Below are positions 13,165-23,390 of a stretch of DNA of 64,000 bases, piece by piece. The stretch spans positions 36,969,402 through 37,033,401 of the forward strand of contig CM057230.1 in NCBI GenBank assembly GCA_029891385.1, read 5' to 3'. Numbering within the stretch: the stretch's first letter is position 1; each line of letters starts with the position of its first letter. Both the position numbers and the translations under genes were made by a program. This DNA is from Erythroxylum novogranatense. Taxonomy: Eukaryota > Streptophyta > Magnoliopsida > Malpighiales > Erythroxylaceae. The notes under the pieces are model-generated. The model searched no databases. It was not told the origin of the DNA and was given only the letters and a program-made list of their open reading frames with translations.

Positions 13165-13590
13165 AGTTGGGTTGTTGGGCAAACCCAAACTCACTCTATA
13201 CGGATATGTTCGAACCATAGAAAATGAGATTTTCGGATTAATGGGTCGGTTTTCACTAAAAGCGTTGATTTGTTGAGCAAACTCAAGGTCAACGTAGACA
13301 GAGGCGAAATTGGGTAGTATACATCAGATGTACACGCATCAAGAGTTGATGACCCAATGTGTGTGCATACATCAAAAGTTGATAGCACTAGTCGATAGTT
13401 GCACCTAAGATGGAAATAGTATGATTGATACCTGTCGATTGAACTAAGGTGGCTTATTGGGCAAACCCAAGGTCATTTTAGGAATGTCGGATATCTATCT
13501 ATGATGCAATTGGTATGACCGATACCTACCGATTGAACTAAGGTGGCTTGTTGGGCAAACCCAAGGTCATTTTTAGGAATGTCGGATATC
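13165..13590 (+). repeat. 94-bp tandem repeat and TTGGGCAAACCCAA hairpins in the Copia-2 leader
   Basis: A 94-95 bp unit occurs twice (about 13400-13494 and 13495-13590), each with GATTGAACTAAGGTGGCTT and GTCGGATATC. The short inverted word TTGGGCAAACCCAA or a relative lies at about 13170, 13272, 13455 and 13551. It directly precedes gag, where packaging signals usually lie; that role is inference. Confidence 0.75.
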
Positions 13591-13753
13591 GACCCACTAG
13601 GACATTTTGTCATAATTTTCCTTGGATTCATTATGAGGGTAATGGATTCTTTGAAACTAGTGGGAACCATATGCATATCATGCAAGTCCTTATGATTATA
13701 CATCTATTCCTATTCTAACATTCTTTCTCTCTTTTCCCTATAGGTTATTGAAG

Positions 13754-14593
13754 ATGTCTTCTAGTGTGAATCTTCGCTCACTTATGGATTCCAACAAATT
13801 AACTGGACCAAATTTTCTTGATTGGCTGAGAAATCTGAGAATTGTTCTCAGGTCTGAGGAACTGGGATATATCCTAGATGTTCCACTTCCTGATCCACCT
13901 GCTGCTGATGCTTCTGATGAGGATCAGAAAGAATATCGAAAGCATCTTAAAGACAGTGACATGGCTACCTGCATTATGCTTGCCTCGATGTCACCAGAGC
14001 TGCAGAAGCAGCATGAGTCTATGGATGCTCATACCATAGTGTTTCATCTTAGGAGCCGTTTGATGAGCAAACTTCGATGCGAAAGGTTCGAGACCTCGAG
14101 GCTACTCTTCACTACTAAGATGACTCCAGGTTCATCTGCAGTGCAGTATGCACTGAAGATGAATGGGTATATTGAGAGGTTGGCTGTCTTAGGTTTTATC
14201 ATGGATTATGAATTAAGTATTGACTTAATTCTGGTTGGATTGTCTGATAGTTATTCACAGTTTGTGTTAAACTATCGGATGAACCAAGTATCCACGACAA
14301 TCCTTGAGTTGATCAATCTGCTCAAGACAGCAGAGCAAGCTATCAAGAAAGATAGTAAGCAAGTGCTTATGGTGGCTTCTTCTTCTGGTTCCAAGAAAAA
14401 GAATCTAAAGAAGAAAAGGTCTAAGAAACCAAAAGGAAGTGCAGCCAAGAAGAAAACCAAAGAGACTGCACCAAAAGGAACTTGCTTCCATTGTGGCAAG
14501 ATCGTCACTAGGTTAAGCCGTAAGGTCTATCTGGAAGAATCGAAGCGAAGAAGGCATCGATGCCTCGACTTCTTCGTGTATGTTTGTCATTGA
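13754..14593 (+). CDS. gag: Copia-2 Gag (UBN2-type), frameshifted in the zinc knuckle
   Basis: Gag packages the element RNA into virus-like particles. The frame starts at ATG 13754 (MSSSVNLRSLMDSNKLTG), preceded by a TTG that is not a normal plant start. The 279-residue frame has the copia Gag fold with NFLDWLRNLRIVLRSE near residues 18-33. A lysine-rich stretch (KKKNLKKKRSKKPKGSAAKKK) follows, then the first CxxC of a zinc knuckle (CFHCGK). The frame then leaves the knuckle: the remaining His and Cys are lost and it ends in CLDFFVYVCH. Size and order are normal for copia gag otherwise. Translation continuing into pol would need frame changes, so the polyprotein is broken. Confidence 0.88.
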   Translation: MSSSVNLRSLMDSNKLTGPNFLDWLRNLRIVLRSEELGYILDVPLPDPPAADASDEDQKEYRKHLKDSDMATCIMLASMSPELQKQHESMDAHTIVFHLRSRLMSKLRCERFETSRLLFTTKMTPGSSAVQYALKMNGYIERLAVLGFIMDYELSIDLILVGLSDSYSQFVLNYRMNQVSTTILELINLLKTAEQAIKKDSKQVLMVASSSGSKKKNLKKKRSKKPKGSAAKKKTKETAPKGTCFHCGKIVTRLSRKVYLEESKRRRHRCLDFFVYVCH

Positions 14594-16407
14594 GGTTATC
14601 TGTTTCGATCATAACATATGGGTATTAGATACGGTTGTGGCTCACACATATGCAATGATATGCAAGGCCTCGGGACGATGAGTACTCGTGAAGGAGAACT
14701 AGACTGCGTGTGGGAAATGGAGCAAGAGTTCTTTGCATTAGCCGTAGGCACTTACTTTTGTCACTCCCCACCGGCTTGTAATTAAATTGGATGAATGTTA
14801 TTTTGTACTGCTTTAACAAAGAACATATTATGCATTTCTTGTTTAAATAAATTTGGTTTCCATTTGACTTTTAGTAACAATGGTTGTTCTATTAGTTTGA
14901 ATGGAATGCTTTATGGTACTGGTACATTATGCAATGGAATTTACATATTAGATATGTCACATCCAATTATGAATGTCAATGACACGAAAAGACATAAACG
15001 AGATAATTTAAAATCAACTTACTTACGGCATTGTCGCCTTGGCCATATAAATGAGAGACGCATAGCTAAGCTTCATAAGAATGGAAGTTTAGGGTCATTT
15101 GATTATGAATCATATGACACATGTGAATCTTGTTTATTAGGCAAGATGACTAAGTTACCCTTTAAGGAAAGGGTGACGAGCGATCGGAGTATTAGACCTA
15201 ATACATTCAGATGTATGTGGTCCGATGTCCATCCATGCGAAGTGGTTGTCTTTACTTCATTACCTTTATCGATGATTATTCTCGATATGGGTACTCAGAT
15301 GTCGATGAGATACAAATCAAGCAATTGAAAAGTTCAAACAATTGAAATGAAGTAGAAAACCAACTTGGGAAAAGTATCGAGACATTACGATCGATCGTGG
15401 TGGGAATACTTAGACCAAGAGTTTTGGATTATCTCGGAGATAATGGGATTTTATCTCAATGGACTCCTTCAGACACACCACAAAGACAACGGTGTGGCGA
15501 AAGGAGAAATCGCACCTGTTAGACATGGTACGATCCATGATGGGTTTTGCAAAGTTACCTAAATCCTTTTGGGGATATGCAATCGAGACAATTTGCTTAC
15601 TTATTAAGCGAGTTCCATCAAAGACGATTGATGTTACTCCATATGAGGTGTGGACTAACAAAGACCCTATCTTACTCATTTGAAAGTTTGGGGCTGTCCG
15701 CTTATGTGAAGCGGACATAGTCGATAAACTTGATGCAAAATCGACAAATGTTTGTTCGTAGGATATCCTAAAGAAACAATGGGATATCGTTCTATCTTCC
15801 GAGGAACAAAAGGTGTTTGTTTCAAAGCATGCTGTCTTTAGAGAAAGAGTTTCTTTACAAAAGACAGAGGAGCGAATAGAACTTGAAGAAGTTCAAGATC
15901 GCTAATGACGCCTTCAATCGCTGAACTCAAAGCGTGACTCATACGGATGAAGTAACAGTTCAACCTTCTACAACACACAAAATTCGTAGGTCACGTAGGA
16001 TACGCTATGTTCCCGAGAGATATAGATTTCTCGTGAATGAACAGAATGACGTATTGCTCATAGAAGATAATGAGCCTACTACCTATGAAGAGGTTCTGAA
16101 GAGTTCAGAATCTGAAAAATGGCTTCATGCCATGAAGGCCGAAATGGATTCCATGTATGAAAACCAAGTATGGACTTTGGTTGATGCACCCGAAGGAATA
16201 AAACCCATAGGGTGTAAATGGGTTTTCAAAAGAAATCGACATGGATGGTAATGTAATTACCTATAAAGAAGGCTTGTGGCTAAAGGCTTTCGTCAAAGAC
16301 AAGGAGTTGACTACGACGAGACCTTGACCAAAGAGCAATGCTTAAATCCATTAGGATACTCCTAGCCATTGCCACTCATTATGATTATGAGATATGGCAA
16401 ATGGATG
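14594..16407 (+). pseudogene. pol: Copia-2 pol, first part (protease, integrase, start of RT)
   Basis: Order: the protease remnant is around 14620-14660, where the aspartate codon context reads GATACGGTTGT and the frame is broken. GAG-pre-integrase and the integrase start lie at 14795-15330 (NKFGFHLTFSNNGCSI.., HCRLGHINERRIAKLHKNGS, CESCLLGKMTKL). The integrase core is spread over three frames at 15340-15720. The start of reverse transcriptase is at 15934-16407 (VNEQNDVLLIEDNEPTTYEEVL, HAMKAEMDSMYENQVWTLVD, then FRQRQG-type and QMDVK). Many 1-3 bp frameshifts but few substitutions are seen against Copia-1. The RT is cut after the QMDVK codons by Gypsy-1. Confidence 0.88.
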
Positions 16408-16412
16408 TGAAG
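16408..16412. other. Target-site duplication TGAAG, left copy (right copy 25602-25606)
   Basis: TGAAG precedes the Gypsy-1 LTR start at 16413 and follows the other LTR end at 25601. Excision of the element plus one copy rejoins the copia RT frame exactly (QMDVK followed by TAFLNGN-like residues). Confidence 0.97.
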
Positions 16413-18581
16413 TGTTGGGCCCGGGCCCCGGATCCCCGAATCCCGAGGCGGCCCCTCGGGTCGCGCCCGTGCCGAGCTCCTAAACCGCGGACCCGATCCC
16501 AACATTTCGGCACAATCGATCAATTCATACATACATACATTGCCAGAACATACACAACCATACATTAAAGACCCTATAACCATAGGGATTTCATACTATT
16601 GCAAATTAAGAAAAGTCAACAAGTATCCTCAATTATAACAAAATACAAAATGAAATCTAAATCCAAAAATACATGAGTATGCTCAATGTTAACATGCTCG
16701 GAGGGCCAACAAAATACTAACTTAATACAAAGCTCCTAATTTGTCTGAAGTTTCCGATGCCGAGCAAAGTCAACGATCGTCCCGATGCGCTTTTGAGGAG
16801 GAAAGTAATGGGTTGAGCTACACAGCTCAGTGGCTAATATAGTTATAGCCATCGACAATTAACACAAATCCGGCATATGAATGTATATATATTATATATA
16901 TATATAGATAGTAAGTTAAGCATTCACATGGTTCTCAAACAATTTATGCATTCAATACAATTAAGTCATTAGTTCATAATTATGTCACAAAGTATGCTTC
17001 ATAATGATCAATTCACATATGCAATGCACATCACAATGGCTCGAGGGTTCCATGGAAACAAAAGGGAGAAACCAAGTTTAACCACGAGCGAAATGAGTCC
17101 ATTCGAGACTCATATGCCACAAGCAGCAGGGGAGAAGGCTCTTGTCTACGTGCGTGATTGAGCGAAATGGTTCCACTCTCGCCCAAACAAAAGCATATAA
17201 TCATGCTCACAATCATTCTATCATATGATATTCTATCATGTCTTTCGTTTAATCAAAATGCCATGACCGAAGTCGAGGAATAACATGCTCAAAATCTATG
17301 TAATGCTATCAATTTCCATACTTCTTTCAAAATACATGAAATCAAAGTCATTCAATTCATTACATTTAAACATGCATCATCTACAGTATATATTCACACA
17401 TAGGCAAGAACCTGCCTAATCACACAATAACTATAAGTATATTACCCACCTAAGATCGCTTGAGAATCCAATTCACGAATGTCCTTCCTCTTGCGATGAA
17501 ATCGGGTCACCTTGGTTTCCTAAAACAACCAAGTTTCTATTCAATCAATATCCACATAAAATAATCAAAGCTTGAAGAGTCAAAATAAAGCATTAAAAAT
17601 CTCCATTCGACCTCCTCCTAAAATTCCGAACCCTTGAAACAATTTCTGAAGTTCCTTCTTGAACAACTTGTAGCCCCGATCTCTAGTTCACAACGGCTCA
17701 AAATCACCTCAATTGGACATCTACACCAAAAGATATGCCCAAAATACCAAAATCTCATTTTCAAAGCGGGGGCTCATGGCAATGGCCGTGGATGAACAAC
17801 CCGCTCGTCATGGCGACCACAAGTGTCTTGTGTGCACCCTACTCGACGTCATGGCGAACACAGGTTCAAGACGTCATGACGAAGGTCGATTCTCTCGTCA
17901 TGACGTAGCTTCCCTTCCTCGCACGTCGCGGCGTGTTCATACGCACGTCGCGACGTCTGCGTCGAAGAACCGACCCCCGAACTCCAATTTCTGCATATCT
18001 CATCTTAAATCCTCTTCTAAACTCAAATGCAACACAACCAAACTATAGATCCAGTCCTCTACAACATTTCTAACCCATTCTAAGCTTCAAATCTAACACA
18101 AACACATCAACATAAGGAAATCTCTACATTTTCACCCAAAAACCCTAAAACCTTCGATTCTCACGGATTCAACATTCCTTAAGTTTAAATCTAATCAAAC
18201 CAAGTTAGGAAGGCACTAAACTTACCGAAAAATGCTTCGAATCGTCGGAAAAACCTCGTAAATCAAAATCCTCTCTTTTCCTCTCTTCCTCTCCCTGTAG
18301 GCGTCTTCTCTCTTCTTCTTCTATTTTCCTTTCTCTTTTCCTTTCTTCTCTTTTCTATTCTCATTCTCTTCTTTAAACCCTAAGGAATGGACCCTCCTAA
18401 TAAGCCCAAGCCCAAAACAACTTAAGTTAACCTCTCAAAAGCCTTTACACAATTTAAATCCTCAAATGCTCATTTAAACCATATTTAGACCTTAATTATC
18501 CATAATTCTCTCAATTTAATCAAACTAAGGAAAAATCACAATTCATCTTGAATAAGATCATAAAAAAATTCGGGTCTAGCA
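16413..18581 (-). repeat. Gypsy-1 3' LTR (2169 bp)
   Basis: Plus-strand reading TGTTGGGCC...GGTCTAGCA; on minus it starts TGCTAGACCC. The other LTR has TGTTAGACCC, so one terminal base is mutated here. The first 90 bp on plus are unusually GC-rich (clusters of CCCGG, GGCCCC), while the rest is AT-rich. It carries a palindrome array (17806-17955) and the shared LTR motif at 17701-17750. Confidence 0.93.
17806..17955. repeat. Palindrome array in Gypsy-1 3' LTR, four words carrying CATG
   Basis: Words at 17806 (CGTCATGGCG), 17847 (CGTCATGGCG), 17872 (CGTCATGACG), 17896 (CGTCATGACG), 17924 (CGTCGCGGCG) and 17946 (CGTCGCGACG). The matching array of the other LTR has eight words, seven of them with the GCGG/CGCG type core. 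A stretch of about 25 bp, one period, is missing here relative to that copy. Confidence 0.85.
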
Positions 18582-18600
18582 TTTCTCCCCTCTTAAAAAA
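18582..18600 (-). other. Gypsy-1 polypurine tract
   Basis: On minus, TTTTTTTAAGAGGGGAGAAA precedes the LTR start at 18581; the purine run AAGAGGGGAGAAA is the likely plus-strand primer. Confidence 0.85.
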
Positions 18601-18602
18601 AT

Positions 18603-19770
18603 TTAGTCCTCAAAATTTACAGAATTATCGAAGAGATGCGGATACTTCTCCCGCATAGCCTCCAATGGCTTCCAAGTAGCTTCCTCTACTGAATGATTCC
18701 TCCATAGGACCTTGACCAACTGAACCGTCTTGTTCCTGAGGACCTTGTCCTTAGTATCTAAGATTTGCACTGAAAGCTCCTCATAGCTCAAATCATCCCT
18801 TAACTGAACCTCACTAGTTTGAATAACATGCGATGGATCCGATCTATATCTTCTTAACATGGACACATGGAAAACATCGTGAATCTGCGATAACTCCGGA
18901 GGTAATGCCAATCTGTAGGCGAGTGGTCCAATCCTCTCAAGGATCTCATAAGGACCCACATACCTCGGACTCAACTTCCCTTTCTTGCCGAATCTCAATA
19001 CTCCCTTCCAAGGAGATGTCTTAAGGAACACCTTCTCACCGACCTCATACTCCATCTCCTTTTGGTGAGCATCAACATAACTCTTCATCCTATCCTGTCT
19101 TTGCCTTAAGCCTCGCTAACCAAATTGACTTTATCGACCGTAAATCGAATCAATTCTGGTCCTTCCAATTGTCTCTCTCCTTCTTCATCCCAACAAATCG
19201 GAGTCCTACACCTCCGCCCATACAAGGCCTCATACGGAGCCATCTGAATGCTCGAATGGTACGAATTGTTATAAGCAAATTCGACCAACGGCAAATGCTC
19301 ATCCTATGCTCCTCGAAAATCCATCACACAAGCTCGAAGCATCCCCTCAAGAGTCCAAATGGTCCTCTCAGATTGACCATCCGTCTGAGGGTGAAACGCT
19401 GTACTAAAATGCAATTTGGTACCCAAAGCATCCAAACCGCCCCAAAATCTCAAGTAAACCGAGGATCCCCATCGACACGATCGAATCCGGAATCCCATGC
19501 AGTCTCACTATCTCATCAATATACTTCTTTGCTAACACATGCAAAGAATCAGTCTGTTGAATCTCCAAAAAGTGGGCTGACTTGGTCAACCTATCCACAA
19601 TCACCCAAATGGCATCATGCCTCCTGCTGGTCCTGGGCAAACCCATCAAAAAGTCCATCGTCACTCGCTGCCACTTCCACTCCGGAATAGGCAACGGTCT
19701 CAATTGCCGAAGGTGCACGGTGTTGACCTTGACTTCGACACACTAGACACTTACTGACGAACTCTGCTAT
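18603..19770 (-). pseudogene. pol: Gypsy-1 integrase C-half and chromodomain-like tail
   Basis: Integrase inserts the cDNA into the host genome. The core is at about 19718-19404 ([31 protein letters not shown]) and 19294-19106 (FAYNNSYHSSIQMAPYEALYGRRCRTP), with frameshifts between. The last open stretch, 19088-18603, has the GPY/F module (KLSPRYVGPYEILERIGPLAYRLALP) and HDVFHVSMLRRY. It ends in a chromodomain-like segment (VKVLWRNHSVEEATWKPLEAMREKYPHLF) of the kind that steers chromoviruses to heterochromatin. The stop at 18603 lies just before the polypurine tract, as expected. Confidence 0.92.
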
Positions 19771-21480
19771 ATCCCTCTTCATATCTTTCCACCAAAAGTG
19801 CTCTCTTAAATCCCGATATATTCTGGTGCTACCTGGATGCATGGCATAAGGCGCATTGTGTGCCTCATCCATAATCTCATCCTTGATCTCCCGCACATCC
19901 GGAATACACAACCTACTCCCAACTGTCATCAGTCCATCGTCCCTCACCTCTATATCAGAAATCTTACCATTCTGAATCTCATCCCGAAGCTTGCTCAAGT
20001 CCGCATCCTGAGCCTGCAAATCTCTAACCTTTTCCTTCAGCATCGGTCTAACTCGAAAATTAGCCAGAAGACAATCCGGCTCTTCCTGCGTCAAGCTTAT
20101 CCTAAGCTTAGTCATCTCTTTCAATAAAGGAAGATAAACCGATCGAACATGAGCAATCGACGACTTCCTGCTCAAGGCATCCGCCACAACATTGGCCTTG
20201 CCCGGATGATACTCAATCAGCAAATCATAATCCTTTAGTAGCTCTAACCACCTCCGCTGCCTCAAATTCAATTCCTTCTGACTCAACAAATACTTTAGAC
20301 TCTTATGATCAGTAAAGATCCGAGTCTGAACCCCATACAAATAATGCCTCCAAATCTTCAAGGCAAATATCACCGCTGCTAACTCCAAATCGTGCGTTGG
20401 ATAATTCAGCTCATAAGGCTTCACTGCCTCGAAGCATATGCAATTACCCGATCTCCCTGCATCAAAACACACCCAAGACCCTTCCTCGAAACATCACTGT
20501 ACACCGAATAGCCCTCATCTCCAGAAGGCAAAACCAGAATCGGAGCACTCGTCAATCTGCGCTTAAGCTCCTCGAAGCTCCTATGACACTCCTCACTCCA
20601 GACAAACTTCTGATTCTTTCTCAACAACTTCGTCATCGGAGCGGATATCATCGAAAATCCCTCCACAAACCGTCTGTAGTAGCCTGCCAAACCCAGAAAA
20701 CTTCTCACCTCTACTATATTCTTCGGCGCCTCCCAATTCACTATAGCCTCTATCTTCTTCGGATCCACATGCACTCCCTGCTCGGAGATCACATACCCAA
20801 GAAAGGAAACTTCTCTCAGCCAAAATTCGCATTTCTCAAATTTGGCATACAACTCATTACTCCTCAAAGTCTCCAAAGAAATCCTCAAATGCTCCTCATG
20901 CTCACGATCACTCTTGGAATACACCAATATATCATCAATAAAGACAATGATAAATTGGTCGAGAGAATGGCGAATACCGATTCATCAAATCCATAAACGC
21001 TGCGGGAGCATTCGTCAATTGAAGGGCATCACCAAGAACTCAAAGTGCCCATAACGAGTCCAAAGGACTTCACACATCCGACTCCTTAATCCTCAATCGA
21101 TGATAACCCGATCTCAAGTCTATCTTAGAAGACTCTCGCCTTGCAATTGATCAAACAAGTCATCAATGCGAGGAAGCGGATCTGGATTTTCACCGTAATT
21201 TGATTCAACTTCTTGTAGTCCACACACATTCTCAAAGATCCATCCTTCTTCTTCACAAAAGAACCGAGCTCCCAAGCGAGGAACTCGGCGAATATATCCT
21301 TCTCTAACAACTCCTCTAATCTGCTCCTTCAACACTTTCAATTCCCGAGCCATCCTATAAGGCGGAATCGAAATCGGGTGAACGACAAAAGCTCGATCGA
21401 AGCTTCGATCTCGGTGGCGGTAGTCCAGAAATTCCTCGGGAAAGACATCGAGAAATCGACTCTTTGGAATATCCTCTAAC
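19771..21480 (-). pseudogene. pol: Gypsy-1 reverse transcriptase and RNase H
   Basis: The RT start is in two overlapping frames at 21518-21120 (LKVLKEQIRGVVREGYIRRVP, then GSLRMCVDYKKLNQITVK). The active-site region [20 protein letters not shown] lies near 20950-20870. The connection and RNase H are at 20927-20421 and 20472-19900 ([61 protein letters not shown]). The HHCC zinc region of integrase follows ([20 protein letters not shown]). At least three frame changes interrupt it. Confidence 0.92.
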
Positions 21481-23260
21481 TTCCCTCTATGCGCTCTAGA
21501 ATCCATCACATAAGCCAAAACGCCTCACATCCTCGACCTCGACATCTTCTCTGCGGTCAAAGCGAAACAAATCTGGCGGACTTGTCTTTCTATCCCCGAA
21601 AACATTACTCTGCGCCATCATCTAATTCAAACTCTCGTCTTACGCTTATTAATCCAATCGGGCATTGTACCTTTCCAAGGTATCCATACCCAAAATCACA
21701 TCCAAGCTCGCCATCTTGGTGGCATCAAATCCACCACTAAAGTGCTCCACCAATACAAATCTCACAATCTCTGAACACCGACTAACCACAATATCTTGAC
21801 CGATCGGAGTACTCACCAACGGCGGAGTATCCAGCGGACTCACGATCTATCACACATAAGTCTACTCATTTGAAACAAGCGAGTGAGTAGACCTCGGTCA
21901 ATCAACACAAGCACATCATCGAAAACAATCGAGCCATACCGGTAACAACATATGGCGCGGCCTCTACATCCTCCGCGTCATAAGAAACACCGGGTGGTGC
22001 TCGCCTCTCGGTCTTCCCGGAAGACTCACCCTCTTGGCGACATCAGGCGCCCACCTCTGTCAAGTCCTCGACCCTACGTCTGTCCTCCTAGAGCTGCATC
22101 GAGATCCCTCTCTCTGGGCGGTGAGACACACTCTAGCACCTGTCCTTTTCATCACGGTTGAAGCATGCACCGTCAATCGGTAACACTCTCCACCATGAAA
22201 TCACCACAATGCTCACACTTAGGAATTGATGACTGTCCCCATCTCCTCCTATCTCTGCCCACCGTAGAAGCTTGGTGAGAAGCAGTAGAAGTCCTCATCG
22301 GCCTCTACCGACCGGCACTTGCTCCTCTCCTCGGTGAGCTGGAAGCTCCTAGCACTCTGTCGGCATGGGAGTACTAGTGCTACCTCTTCTCAGGAGCGCT
22401 CTCTGCCCTTCCTCTTCTTATTCACAAGACCTCTTGATATTCTCTATGTTCTCCACCAAGAGTGCCTCGACTAAGCGCTGAAAGTCTTTGAAATTCTGCA
22501 CAATCACCTTCTCTCGATGGCCAAATGTAGTCCCAACTCAAATCGGCGACATCCGCGCCTCGCTCAACATCAAATCTGAAGCATACCGGGACAGCTGCGT
22601 GAACCGGCACTCATACTCAGCAACTGTCATATCCCTCTGAGTGAGACTCAAAAACTCTCTCTGCTTCTGCTGGACATAAACCTCTGACAGATATTTCTTC
22701 TTGAACGCAGCCACAAAATCCTACCATGCCAACCCTACTGGCCTCATCTGACTGCCCGACACGGTCTCCCACCAGTGCAGAGCATCTCCCTGCAACAAGT
22801 TGGCAGCATATACAACTCTCTCGTCCTCCTCACAATCCATCTGATCCATCACCCGTTCTGTCCTCCGCAACCATGTCTCAACTTCCTCAGGATCAGCTGT
22901 CCCAAAGAAGTCAACTGCTCCATACTTCCTCAGCTTGTCGAATTGTTTTCCCCTCTTAACTGGGGCTGGAGCAGAAGGCTGTGGCATCTGGCCCATAGCC
23001 TGAACAAACGCCTGAGTAAAGGCCTGAAACATCCTCGGATCAAACTGGGGCACTTGCCCTGGCGGAATCGGCGATTCTCGAGTCGCACAACGATGGGCTC
23101 ACTCTCTAGCCCCACGAAGCCTCAACATGCATTGGGGCTACAGACTCATCAGCCCTCTCCTCCCTAGTGGAGAGTCGGTGCAGCAGACCCTTGCATAGCT
23201 CCTCGTGTCCTTCTACGAGGTGGCATCGTACTCCTTCAAATGGAAACACTAAGAATTAAC
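21481..23260 (-). pseudogene. gag: Gypsy-1 gag and protease region
   Basis: Gag frame 23053-22721 shows FDPRMFQAFTQAFVQAMGQ, GKQFDKLRKYGAVDFFGTADPEEVETWLRRTERVMDQM and YAANLLQGDALHWWE. This is the retrotrans_gag domain, closely similar to the Gag of Gypsy-2. Downstream (22610-21500) the frame is shattered; pieces of the CCHC region (about 22200-22150) and of the protease (21843-21649, VSRCSEIVRF.., VILGMDTLERYNARLD) remain. The start codon lies in a damaged stretch near 23170-23260 and was not fixed. Confidence 0.85.
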
Positions 23261-23373
23261 TATATGACAATCTACATGTATGCATGATATGCATGTCACG
23301 TAACAATGCAACAAGTAATCATATATCACATAATCCTATTATGCATTCTAAGCCAAGGACACCTAAACCTAGG

Positions 23374-23386
23374 AGCTCTGATACCA
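23374..23386 (-). other. Gypsy-1 primer-binding site
   Basis: On minus, TGGTATCAGAGCT four bases after the end of the right LTR: complement of plant initiator tRNA-Met. It proves the element lies on minus. Confidence 0.93.
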
Positions 23387-23390
23387 AACA

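Noticed and set aside
18833..20996. Plus-strand frames of 60-199 codons inside Gypsy-1
   Set aside because: Antisense shadows of the minus-strand pol gene.
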